From Bicyclus anynana (taxonomy: Eukaryota > Arthropoda > Insecta > Lepidoptera > Nymphalidae): a stretch of DNA of 64,000 nucleotides. Every line of letters starts with the position of its first letter. The stretch's first letter is position 1. Shown here piece by piece: positions 12,246-23,146 of the stretch. Where the stretch lies: contig NC_069091.1 in NCBI RefSeq assembly GCF_947172395.1, forward strand, positions 248,001 to 312,000, read 5' to 3'. Below the pieces are notes generated by a model. That model was not told the DNA's origin and ran no database searches. It saw only the letters and a list, made by a program, of their open reading frames with translations. The position numbers were made by a program, and so were the translations under genes.

Positions 12246-13254
12246 TGTATGAAGATCCAGTCTTATTTTTTTAACATTAATTATTTACCCAAAATTTCAT
12301 AAGAACCAATATACTTTAGTAAAACTTTGTCATCATCCCTATTGATGGAAAGGCTGTTGCTGTGCTGTGAATGTGTTGCAATGGGCTTGTTCAGATAGAT
12401 GCTCTTTTAACTATTTTGTTTAATTAATGGTCATTGTGTAAGGAAAAAAGAATTAAAAAGAAAGTGAATGTTGTGCTAAGTGATTATTTATTACTTAATA
12501 AAATATATTTCTAATTTAATACTGGTTTTCATTTATATCATCTGTACACTTCTATTTAAATAAAAAATAAAAAAAATCCATCCCGAATCGATAAATAATT
12601 AGAAATGCGGGTTTGAGTAATTGAAAGGCATGAAAAACTATCAACAACTTGTATATCACTATATGGGAGCGCGCGTGTGGTATATGAATTAAACTACCAT
12701 AAATAATATAAAAAGGTATATTTAATATTTGTACACGGAATAGAACTAAAAATAGAATGTACAAACTAAATAACAAAGATGAATCGAATGCGTATGTGAC
12801 GCATTTATGACGTTGAAATGAGAGCCGCGATTTAGCCGTAAGCGTGGTAGCCGGTTAAGCCGTTTAACGTACTCTGGCCTAGTGGGGCCAAGATTAAGTA
12901 TTTATAATACTTTACAAACAAAGGATTATTGTATCCCGAAATATAACGGCTGTCATTGGAGAATCGAACTGGCGCCTATGCGTCGAAACTCCTGTCGAAT
13001 TGTTATTGGCTAAGTGTGAGCACTTAACAAGGGTTGACATTCCATCGGCGTTACGTAATTCTAACACAAAGGAATGTTGCGTGGTTTTTGTACAATGCAG
13101 CTTAAAGAGTTATAAATAACTTACAATTATTATATAACCTAAATATTAATGCATCGCCACAACTAAAAGATAAAGTAACGTTTCATTTGTAAGTACATAT
13201 TTTTAACTTGATTAAATGAAATTTGTAATAAAACACAATATTTAAAAAAAAATC

Positions 13255-13310
13255 TTTTCTTCTAACCTTAGACCATTAATAACTTATTAATGGTCTAAGC
13301 TTCTAAATAA
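13255..13310. repeat. TTAGACCATTAATA inverted repeat
   Basis: CTTAGACCATTAATAA is followed by TTATTAATGGTCTAAG as a near-perfect palindrome. A very similar one occurs at 41399-41430. They look like minimal foldback copies of one transposon family. The rest of 12250-13660 shows no gene that I can support. Confidence 0.55.
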
Positions 13311-13664
13311 CAGCAAAACATCAATCAAGTAATCGAATATTCTGTGCAACGAGTGTAAGCGATGTGATTATTGTTTGTCGGTGCAAAAATTACATGTGTA
13401 AATGAAAGGCCTTATAGGACTTGTATCCAGGGCCGTAAAATAAGTATAAAAATGTGTTTATCGCGAATGAGTAGTAGTGTGTAGGAACTAGGGCACAATA
13501 AAATTGGTGCTAAATATTTTCGATATGTGAGTTTACCTCGCCCCCACTCAATAAACGGCCGACCTTTGAATCTATGTATCTAAGCGACCGACCTGCAGAA
13601 TTTGGGTGCGATGCATATCCAAATCTAATTTCTCTATGATTTTTACGGTCTGAGTCTTTTTTTT

Positions 13665-13915
13665 TATTATTATTTACAAGTTAGCCCTTGACTACAATCT
13701 CACCTGATGGTAAGTGATGATATAGTCTAATATGGAAGCGGGCTAACTTGTTAGGAGGAGGATGAAAATCGTTCCGGTACGAAGTCGTTGAGAAGCCGAA
13801 AAGCGGTGTGTATTTTCATACCCTTCGTAACAAGTTAGCCCGCTTCCTTCTTAGACTGCATCATCACTTACCATCAGGTGAGACTGTAGTCAAGGGCTAA
13901 CTTGTAAAGAATAAA
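13665..13915. mobile_element. Inverted dimer of SINE family A 3' halves
   Basis: The left arm (about 13665-13770) is a minus-strand 3' half of SINE A and the right arm (about 13771-13912) is a plus-strand 3' half. Both lack the tRNA head, and their tails point outward. Both arms contain the AAGTTAGCCCGCTTCC segment in opposite orientation, so the locus can fold on itself. Confidence 0.75.
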
Positions 13916-14119
13916 AAAAATGAAAAAAAAAACAACAATGAAACATCGATTCTATAGCAATAGTTTTTATAAACGCGTTATATCATTGATTCTTGATCTT
14001 TGACAGAGGGGTAACGGTTTACGGGGCAGGTCCTTTCTTTTTAATGGTCTAATGTCTGAGTCAACTGCCAGGCAGACTCAAAATGTAAGAACGTAGAACT
14101 AGGGTAACAAAACAACAAA

Positions 14120-14317
14120 AACATCAGCTGTCAGAACTGACACTTGACAGATCCAATGAACGGGGTTAATTATTTTTATTTTGCATTTGCATTTTTTGTT
14201 GTACATATTGAATTAAAATAATTTATTTTAAACATTAATATTTATGTGGTTCTAGTGTTCACAAACGGCAGGACCAGAATGCCCTGATTATAGTTAGTCA
14301 TTAAGTGTAACTCAACT
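14120..14317 (+). promoter_or_regulatory. Putative promoter of receptor gene 1
   Basis: CAGCTGTCAGAACTGACACT at 14125-14144 resembles the TGTCA cluster upstream of TMEM147 and of receptor gene 2. GTTCACAAACGGC at 14257-14269 is identical to 26736-26748 upstream of gene 2, so the duplicated block begins at or before this point. The promoter function is inferred. Confidence 0.4.
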
Positions 14318-17300
14318 ATGCTAACAGAGTTACTGTTATGGTTTTTGTGTTTAGTGACGGAAGGTGCGAATTATAGCATTTACGACTTGATTTGCACCGA
14401 TATTACCGAAAGTGCGTTAACTTTGAAGCCCGTACCTGATATTGACGGGAGATTCGTCCTAACATGGTGTACAGAGGAGAATAGAGATGTCAACAAATGG
14501 AGGCTACAAATGTATTACAAGTCGGTGAAACCCGAACAGTGCCATGCAGGATACGACGGAGCGACGGCTTTCTTGCATTCTTCCTTTGAACAAAACGTCA
14601 AGGTTGACTTAAATTGCACAAATGTATGTATATTCCTGTTTCGATAAGACTCATTAGTTCAAAGTTGGGTTACTGATAATGAAGCCAATGGTCTGTCTGC
14701 CCTATCTATTAAAAATCATAGCTCAGGTAGGCCTTGGTCCATTGTAAAAAAAATATTGGGTTAGTTTTTGAAGATATAAGAGGTTAAAAGCTCTGTGGTT
14801 CTGATTGAAATGGTGGTTTGTTCCCCACCTGTGACCTGTTGGACTAACATTGTACTTACCCCTCTCAGTAGAGAGGGGGAAATTATAGTAGACCATTTTT
14901 AAATTTAACCCACCATCATTGACAGCGATATGCATTTAATGCTCAATACTTCAACTATGACAATTATTTTACTAATGTAAACAGTGAGCTCAGACTTGGT
15001 AGGAGGACCTACCACACAACACACAAGCAAGTAAATGAAGTTGTTTGTTTATTGACAAAAAAGTTTTATTAATCTGCTCAATGAAACTCTGGGAGAAAAG
15101 ATTTGTGATTTTATTACAGAATACTAAAATAATATCTTTTGTACATTATCAACTTTTAATGTTCTTCTGTAGATTTGTCTTACCGCTACCCTGGATGCAA
15201 TATTTGGTCCAGAATGTTACTACATAGATACACAGCAAATCAGCAATGACATTGGAACTCTTCTGAAATCTCGGCAATATCAATATGTTGAAGAAAACCC
15301 TAATTTTACAAAGAATCATGTAAATGAAAGTAGGGCTTCGGTCATTTATCAACCTGATGGGTGAGTTACACATTTTTAATCAAACCTTATTGACCAAGTG
15401 AAGGTATTAATGTCATTAAAAAAGATAGTCCACCTGATTATAAGAGTAAAATGAACACCCATAAACAGAGCTGCACTTCGCAACGCAAGAGACAAATTCT
15501 TCAAAGCAAATTTAAAAATTATTTAGTGATGTGCATTGCAAGTATTACCATAAAACTAGGTCAGGTGTTTAATATTTGTGTTATCATGAGTGAATATTCC
15601 TTATATTTAAACACTTATGTGTTTGTTAAAATTCATCATTCAAGTTTTAAAATTTATCAAGTTAATAAGTGTAGCCAATGGATATAATGGATAATTGTTA
15701 GATTTTGTGTTAGAAAAAAATAGGTGGCAATTACCAGCATAATATGTTATGATGATCATCACCACCCTTTTTTTCCTAATCAAAATAGTCAGGGTTATAG
15801 TAGGGGTAGGGAAGGTGTAAATGCACAGCAAAGCTTGACCGGGTCCGCTAGGATATTATATGACTTAAGGTGAATTTTCTTCAATTATTTCAGTGACACC
15901 GTAGTATTGGATTGGATACTGGCTATTCCTGCATCTCTATATCACGTGTACATGGTTAACAACACTGATGACAATGAGGTAAGCGTAGCAGTAGCAGGTT
16001 ATTTGTTATGGGTTATGGGTACTAAGATACCTGATGATTATTATATATATTGTATATGACAGATATTTATTGTAGAGGAACTACTGATAGGAATGTCTAA
16101 AACTTTACTGAGGTTTCTATGGCTCGCATATTGCAAATGTACATGTACAATTAAACTAATTTATTACAAATTATCAAGAGTCACAATTACAACTCAGTTT
16201 ATATATTATATAAAAATTAATCTATATATTGGTCACCCCATCACGAGTGAACGGCTGGAGAAGGTTCTTATGACAGAATAAAAAAATAAAAAATTAAGGG
16301 ATAGGGTAGGGTAGGGGTAGTTGAAAGTTTACATCGAGGTTCACGCAGATAAAGTCGTGGATGTCCCCGTTAGTTATTTCATAAAAAGAGAAAAGAGTTG
16401 AAAAAGTTTTTAGTTATAAAGAAAAACACTTACCATACAAAATGCATAGAACCATTTAGAACAAGAAAATGTAATGGTAACAGAAAAACAATTTTACAGA
16501 AAAAAAAATTTGAGAAATTTTAAATCAAGAATAATTTGTACTCACAAGAGCTCTGCGTTGGAAGAGTATTTGCTTCATTATAAATCTACTACCTACACAA
16601 GCTATAAAGAAAGTTCCTTAATACATCAGAATTGTGGCTACATTGACAGTTTGTGGTTTGCCAACTGTTAAAATGAAGGATTCATACACGATAATATCCT
16701 ATAAGTCTTTAGTCATTGGTTATGTGGGCCAAAAACTAAAGACGATTACTAAACTAAACAAGACTACCTAACTTATTTCCTTTCCAGAATGAACTCTTTT
16801 CAAAACATCGTATTCCTGATTAGAATAATTAACTTCGTAAATATTCGTCTCTCTGCAATCGACGATGTTCTGTGGTTCTCTGTTGACACTTTTCGACTGG
16901 ACTTGAGTGGTATCAGCGCCGTGTGCCGACATATATAAGCTAGCGGACGCCCGCAACTTCGTATGCATAAATTTGTTTCTCACAAATCTAGCGGAAATCG
17001 TATATTTATTCGATTAAAAAGTAGCCCATGAATCAGAATGAGATCGTTCAGTCTAGCGCGGAACGTACGCGTTGTCGTGCAGCACTTGTCAGCTCCGTGT
17101 GTGTGTGCAGCCGCTGGACATGGAGTGCCGCTCGCTGTCGGCGCAGCGGGTGCGGTGCCGCGCGCGCGCGTGGCCGGGCCGCTACCACGCCGTGTTCACC
17201 CACGACGCGCCCTGGAACTCGCTCGATTTCGTCACCTACAAATTCCATTATGACTTCAGTGAGTCGCTTTGACTACCATAATAACTTCCTTATCCCATCA

Positions 17301-20300
17301 CCACCTATATTGTCATCAAAATATATAAAATAATAACTGTACTTTAGACCACACAGCTGAAGCAAAACTTCTTTTGCTCAATTAGAGCCTCCTCCCTTCT
17401 TCTTCTTCTCTCTCTTCTAGAGGGAGGCGGTGAGCCATTTAAATAGGGTGTTATCGTTGATGTACGATGCTTTATCAGCTCACAAAGGTATAGCGAGCGG
17501 GCTGCCGGTGCAACCGCAGCAGTCGTCGTCGCAGTGGTGGTGGGCAGCGGGTGCAGCGCTGGCGCTGGCGCTGCTGCTGGCGCTGCTGGTGCTGCTGGCT
17601 CTGCTGGCGCTGCGAGCGGCGCGTGCCGGCACCATGCGGGAGAACATCTTGAGGATGTGGATAGATGATATTGCCAAGTGAGTCGCAAAGGATATAGAGT
17701 ATCTATATAATATAATCACAATTTTGCATCAAACAGAACGTTATACATGCCAGGGATGCAGTACACATGTTGTTTTTGTCATGAGCTACTGTAAAACCTC
17801 AGGCTTTATCTATTAAAGCCTCTGTTAATGCCTCCATGATGAGTATGCGAATGGTAGATGCAAATAAGTCCAAATTACTTTGATTTATGTGTACGCTGGT
17901 AGTGATAACTGCGGTAAAACAAACACATAAATAAAATCGTCTCGTGTGACTTGCAGACGCTGGCAGCGAGCGGGCAACGCGCGCGCGGCCGAGCGGCTCG
18001 TGCTGCTGTACGCGCGCGACTGTGCGCACGCCACGCGCGCCGCGCGCACGCTGGCGCAGCTGCTGCAGCGAGTCACCGACTGCGACGTACGTACCCTGAC
18101 GCCTCATATCTGCAGGCGCTGGCAGCGAGCGGGCAACGCGCGCGCGGCCGAGCGGCTCGTGCTGCTGTACGCGCGCGACTGTGCGCACGCCACGCGCGCC
18201 GCGCGCACGCTGGCGCAGCTGCTGCAGCGAGTCACCGACTGCGACGTACGTACCCTGACGCCTCATATCTGCAGGCGCTGGCAGCGAGCGGGCAACGCGC
18301 GCGCGGCCGAGCGGCTCGTGCTGCTGTACGCGCGCGACTGTGCGCACGCCACGCGCGCCGCGCGCACGCTGGCGCAGCTGCTGCAGCGAGTCACCGACTG
18401 CGACGTACGTACCCTGACGCCTCATATCTGCAGGCGCTGGCAGCGAGCGGGCAACGCGCGCGCGGCCGAGCGGCTTGTGCTGCTGTACGCGCGCGACCGT
18501 GCGCACGCCACGCGCGCCGCGCGCACGCTGGCGCAGCTGCTGCAGCGAGTCACCGACTGCGACGTACGTACCCTGACGACTGACGCCTCATACTATACGT
18601 ATAAAAGAGGGAGGAGGTTTATTAATTGATTTGTCAACATTGAGGAATACCAAAGAATCCCGACGTGAACCAAAACTAGCATGGGGTGGGGCGCCATGCG
18701 CTACCACTGGTACTTTGTCGTCTGCTTATCAAAGTAGACTAAGAGAGCGTCAGGCGCCAACGGCGACGGTAAAGGTGGAAGCTATTGAGCCGCGAAGAAG
18801 AAAATCTCGTAAAAATTATCAATGTGGGTGATAATGCCCTGTGAGCGTTGACCACCGTTGGGCAACCCTTAATCTGCACTGAGCAGAACCGGGGGCCTCG
18901 CGCTTGGACCGTGAGGTCGTTCGCCAATCTTAAGATTCCTCGCCCGCCGATGCGATGAGTGCTTAAGGACTTCAGTCGTTTATAATTTTTCGGACCAAGG
19001 GAAGACAGTCCATAAATAAGACCGCAGCCCAAATCCAGAAGCAAGTTTTGGAGAATGTGGCATTGGTTAATAGAATCGTCGCGTCGTTAAAAACGTCATC
19101 CCACCTAAAGGGAGCATTTGTGCGCGATCTTAGGGAACTGCTGCTGCCTCCCCTGCCCCCTGAATATACAAGGCATCAGTGACGAATCTGTGAGGGATAT
19201 CGCTCCCGCAAGGTGGTCGGTAGGTAGGGTAGGTAGGTTCCCTTTTGAATTCTCTGTTGACTTCTCTCATCCTTCGCTCATCAACCATGGTTGATGAGCG
19301 AAGGATGGAGCAAAGAACTTAATTTATAGTGATGGTCCTTACTCGCCACTGTTCAGCGAGTTTGACACCATTTATTGGAGTATGCTCCACACGCTTCCCA
19401 GCGACCCTCTGATGAATCGCTCCTTGTCCGTGAATGCTTATTCAGCATTCGCAGCTAACCACCATATCTGAGAGTCATTTCGCTATCCGAAACCAGCGAC
19501 GCGTTTGGTGACATAGAGATCTGGGAATTATCACCCAGAACCAACAACGCATGTAAATTATATGTTTTTTCTGTCATTATCTCCCGACTGAAAATTTACT
19601 AGATTATAGTTAACCCCATGTGTTGTAGACCAAAACTGTCGGCTGATTTCAAAGCGACCAACTGACGTAACGTTGCACCACTCGGCAGTCAGCTGAGTTT
19701 GTGCTGCGTCAACCAACAGTGTCGCCCGCAGGTGGTGGACCTGTACGCGCCGGAGACGCTGGCGGGCGCGGCGCCGGCGGGCGGCGCGTGGCTGCGCGCG
19801 CTGCTGGCGCGGGCCGGCACGCGCGTGCTGCTGCTGCAGAGCCCCGCGCTGGCGCTGTACTGCGCGCGCCTGCTGCCCGCCGCCGACGGCTCGCCCACGC
19901 TCGAGGTAGTGCACCCCCACAGCGTCCCCCGCGTCTGCCGCTCCGCCCTCACGTTCCGCCCCTGTCGCAGGCGCCGCTGCTGGGCGGCCGCATGGCGTGG
20001 CGCGCGCCGCACGCCGCCGACTCGCTGCTGCTGCTGGCGCTGCGGCTGCTGGCCGACAGCGCGCACGGCGAGCCGCTGCCCTACAAGAAGTACTACGTCG
20101 CCATGTGAGTGCCGTGTGTGCGAAGCGGTCGGTGCTGTCTCGTGTTGCTCACGTGTGCGCTGTCGGCAGGACGGCGGGCTTGCAGCACGACGACGCGGTG
20201 CCCGCGCTGACCCCTCAGCGCCGCTACCGGCTGCCGCACGCCGCCGCCACGCTGCTGCGGGACCTCTCGCCGGACCCCGCGCTCGACCCCCTGCGCGACC

Positions 20301-20407
20301 CCGCGGCGCGGCATCTGCTGGAGCAGTACAAAGAGGCGATGGAAGACTACAGACAGTACGCTCTCGACCACCCCAACCACCTGTTCGAGGATCTAGTAGT
20401 CGAGTAG
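14318..20407 (+). CDS. IL-17-receptor-like SEFIR membrane protein, gene 1 (possible pseudogene)
   Basis: Exons: 14318-14623, 15173-15360, 15894-15978, 17111-17258, 17431-17677, 17957-18086 (first of four repeats), 19732-19905, 19971-20104, 20170-20407. The model gives 549 residues: signal peptide MLTELLLWFLCLVTEGA, an ectodomain of about 260 residues with cysteines and N-glycosylation sites, one membrane segment at about 278-306 starting WWWAAGAALALALLL, and a cytoplasmic SEFIR domain from about 338. SEFIR marks include ERLVLLYARDC, TDCDVVDLYAPE, TRVLLLQSP, ALRLLADSA, YVAM and RRYRLP. In animals SEFIR domains occur in IL-17 receptors and the adaptor Act1/CIKS and bind each other; ligand and partners here are unknown. 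The acceptor expected at 17430 reads GCGG instead of GCAG, so exon 5 may not splice normally. The gene may be broken, alternatively spliced, or hold a sequence error. Confidence 0.8.
16290..16375 (-). mobile_element. Fragment of the TAGCGGACGCC repeat, intron 3 of gene 1
   Basis: GGGTAGGGTAGGGGTAG followed by a degenerate GTCGTGGATGTCCCCGTTAG is the reverse complement of the start of the repeat at 22498. Another start of the same repeat, AGCTAGCGGACGCCCGCAAC, is at 16938 on the + strand. The intron otherwise shows nothing coding. Confidence 0.6.
17957..18563 (+). repeat. Four-copy tandem array of the first SEFIR exon (159-bp period), gene 1
   Basis: Exon copies are at 17957-18086, 18116-18245, 18275-18404 and 18434-18563, each 130 nt, separated by 29-nt spacers. 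Each spacer begins with a donor (GTACGT) and ends with an acceptor (ATATCTGCAG). Copies are almost identical. Copy 1 starts with A instead of G, which is silent. Copy 4 has a silent C-to-T at 18476 and a T-to-C at 18498 that turns Cys into Arg in YARDC. The exon enters in phase 2 and leaves in phase 0, so joining two copies by splicing shifts frame, and a 29-nt intron is below any usual insect intron length. Retaining the spacers keeps frame and adds 53 residues per copy. Only the first copy has a unique upstream intron; later acceptors have almost no pyrimidine tract. Confidence 0.95.
18564..19731. other. Intron 6 of gene 1 with unidentified, less AT-rich sequence
   Basis: The region 18640-19200 is richer in GC than the other introns and has short ORFs on both strands, but none with a motif I recognise. 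It could be part of an old retroelement. From about 19676 onward the intron is nearly identical to gene 2 (about 35478 onward), apart from a 3-nt insertion before the acceptor. Confidence 0.5.
19268..19307. repeat. 40-bp perfect palindrome in intron 6 of gene 1
   Basis: CATCCTTCGCTCATCAACC, then AT, then the exact reverse complement. The two arms are 19 bp. It has no counterpart in the corresponding intron of gene 2. Such a spacer-free palindrome is usually unstable, so it is either young or an assembly feature. Confidence 0.85.
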
Positions 20408-22494
20408 ACTCCATTTTTTTTTTGGACTTTTTAAAAACCCAATTAACTATAAAATTGGAGAGATACTGTAGTAGTTTGGGAAACCTCAATTTTTATCAAA
20501 GTAAAGGCAAAATTTACTTGAGGTTTAAGTCTAATGCGACTCCTTAAGCTTTGAGGCTCTAAAATGAAAAAAAATACATAACCAAACAAACTTATGTATA
20601 TAATATTAGTACGTCGGATCGTTAAAAATTATAGTATAGGTGGACAGATCCGTATACGGATATTTGGTGTCAAGAACTTGAACTTCGACAAAAGTGAAAA
20701 ATACAACTCAAAACGAACTGCGCCACAAACTTACAAACATTATTGGCGCAAAAAGATTTAGACTACGACCGACCGAGACGCTGCAAGCGCACACTTTACT
20801 GACGTCATCAAAATGTTGCTTGTGCAGTTGGGCCGCTCCATTCATTTTCATTTTAATCGAAGTGGTTGGCGACATGTTTCAACTATAAATTTACATTGCG
20901 CGAGACTTTATTTGTTTGTTTAAAGTTAGTGTGACCCTAGCGAGCATCGCTCCGCCAAAAAATAACGGATACGGATACAGGTCTTCCTTCTTGGAGGGAG
21001 GATCGGACTACGGAGTCCGCGGATATCTGGCACGTCGCTAGTACATAGTATAATAAACATTTACTGTTAATCATAATTTACTTTAATAAATGTGTGACAC
21101 ATTTTTATTCTATAACCCAAAATGTCGGCTGATTGCGCATTTGACCATGGTCTTAGTGATAATTTATAAATAAAAATAAGAAAAAAGTTAAAATTGTCAT
21201 AGAGGACACCTGTTATGCAAACAAACACATTTATACAAAGTGTAGATATTTATACATGTCATAGTTATTAGTGTACATAATATACATTTATATGTAGTAA
21301 ATTAAGTATACTCTTAGTTTAGAACTTTAAGAAATATGGCGAGCTTCCGAACATTTTTTTGTTGACAAATGACTATTCATGTTAATGGATAAAAATATGT
21401 TAAGGTATAGAAAATTTATCTTTTATCTAAATATATAAAAGCAAAAGGCACCGCCTTCAAACTGATCACAAGGTAGCACATAGGTAAGATGTTATTTTTT
21501 GCTTTTTAGTTTAGGTTAGTTTTTGAGTTGGAAGTCGGTTGAATTTTTTTTATTAAAATTTTAATTAAAATGTTTCGTATTATAGGAAGTCAAGAAATAA
21601 ATAATTTTCTGTTTAAAGTTTGCCATTTGCTGTATAATTACTAGTACTGCCGTCAGTCGAGCTACGGCGTAATGTACGAAGTGCAATTTTTACTACTCTC
21701 GTAATATTGGTTCTATTTTAAATAAACAAGTAATAAGATCTAATTATTATTGACGACGATGATGATTTAGACGATATTAGGATTATTTAGTTTCGTCCAA
21801 CGTTTAACTAACGCTTTCAACATAATTGAACAAAACTTTGTGTGTTTGAATTTAGGTCATGTACGTGCTGCCTAGAAATATATACATATTATTTCAATGC
21901 CTTCGTGCCTAGAAACTGGACTATATGTTATTATATTTAGTCCAGCACGGTCTTATTAGGTTTTATAATTATATTTTTAGTGTTTTATGTATCTATAATA
22001 TAGATAAGTATAAATAATAATTATACAAATTGCTTAAGGTTTTTGAGAGATTTTGATGTCATAATAAGTTTTTACGTAACAAGTTAAGCCAAAGTTAATA
22101 TCACAATACTCGTAAAATATATGTTTTATCTGCGAGACATGTTTACGACAGATCTTTACTGACTAAATATATTTTTATACGTAATTTACACATTTTTGTA
22201 CATTATAAATATATATTCATGTAAACAAGTTGTACCTGTTGTAGCCCATCTATTCAGGGAAGACAGTTTGTTTATGAACGTAGTGGTAGGCGGCAGACAG
22301 CGCGTTTGTGTGTATAAACTGAAGACTCGTTTCGATAGAGATTGCCGATGAGGTCGGCAATATGCGCTGATTTAAACCAATAACTGGGACCCACCCTGCT
22401 ACTCAAAACGAACGCCGAGACGTCTTTCGCGCTATAAATTAATTTGGGAACTGGCATAAATGTATGAACGTCTTTTTATAGTGTTTTAGCATAT
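20408..22494. other. 3' flank of gene 1; homologous to the 3' flank of gene 2
   Basis: Sequence right after the stop differs from gene 2, but later blocks match. 21180-21300 corresponds to 38190-38290 (both contain TTAGTGTACATAATATAC), 21725-21860 to 39350-39480 (both contain TTTCGTCCAACGTTTAACTA), and 22100-22280 to 41445-41610 (both contain TTTTATACGTAATTTACA). These show that a long block including non-coding DNA was duplicated. AATAAA-type signals exist (for example near 21053 and 21083) but I cannot choose the real one. Confidence 0.7.
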
Positions 22495-23146
22495 ACTAGC
22501 GGACGCCCGCGACTTCGCCTGCGTGAAACCCTACTACTACGCCTACCCCTAACATATCCCTACCCTACCCCTACCTTACCCCTACCTTACCCCTACCTTA
22601 CCCCTATCCTACTACCCCTATGGTAGGGACCATGCGACAGCGACGGAAGCTTAAAAAATGGAGTAACTTCTCCCGTTTTCTCAACATTTCTCTTCATTGC
22701 GCTGCTCCTATCGACGGTAGCGTAATGAAAAGTATATTTTAACCTGCCCAGGAGTATGAAGAATAATTGTACCAAGTTTTTTTAAAATCCGTCGAGTAGT
22801 TTTTGTTTCTATAACGAACATACCACGCGACAGAATCTTAAAAAATTGAGTAACTTCTCCCGTTTTCTTAACATTTCCCTTCACTGCTCTGTTCCTATTG
22901 ATCGTAGCGTGATGAAAAGTACACTATAACCTGCCCAGGAGTATGAAGAATAATTGTACCAAGTTTCGGTAAAATCCGTCGAGTACTTTTTGTTTCTATA
23001 AAGAACATACAGACAGACAGACAAAAATTTTACTGATTGCATTTTTGGCATCAGTATCGAACACTAATCACCCCCTGATAGTAATTTTGGAAATATATTT
23101 CATGTACAGAATTGACCTCTCTACAGATTTATTATAAGTATAGATG
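22495..23146 (+). mobile_element. Lepidopteran TAGCGGACGCC repeat, long copy with internal duplication
   Basis: It starts CTAGCGGACGCCCGCGACTT, followed by a (TACCCC/TACCTTACCCC)n simple repeat at 22540-22615, and ends near TTTATTATAAGTATAGAT. A segment of about 185 bp is duplicated inside it: 22628-22810 and 22815-23005 share AACTTCTCCCGTTTTCT and TAACCTGCCCAGGAGTATGA. No reading frame is intact. The class of the element is not certain to me. Confidence 0.7.

Noticed and set aside
12837..13020. tRNA-like or SINE-like stretch around GAGAATCGAACTGGCGCC
   Set aside because: Only one box-like element is present and no repeat partner in the window; not enough to call.
14723..14935. Short ORFs in introns of the receptor genes (also 15451-15687, 16093-16281 and 28094-28327)
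   Set aside because: AT-rich, no motifs, not conserved between the two gene copies.
17799..18506. Long minus-strand ORF (235 codons) across the exon array
   Set aside because: It is the antisense shadow of a GC-rich in-frame tandem repeat; it has no splice or protein-family support.
17946..18629. A single 227-codon intronless gene made of four repeats
   Set aside because: Each unit has proper donor and acceptor sites and the sequence aligns with one exon of a SEFIR domain; it is an exon array in a larger gene.
18739..19044. Minus-strand 101-codon ORF in intron 6 of gene 1
   Set aside because: No recognisable domain and no counterpart in gene 2; possibly retroelement debris, not supportable as a gene.
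19689..20489. Long minus- and plus-strand ORFs in other frames over exons 7-9 of gene 1 (and the same near 35500-36200)
   Set aside because: High GC removes stop codons in all frames. The frame with splice continuity and SEFIR motifs is the real one.
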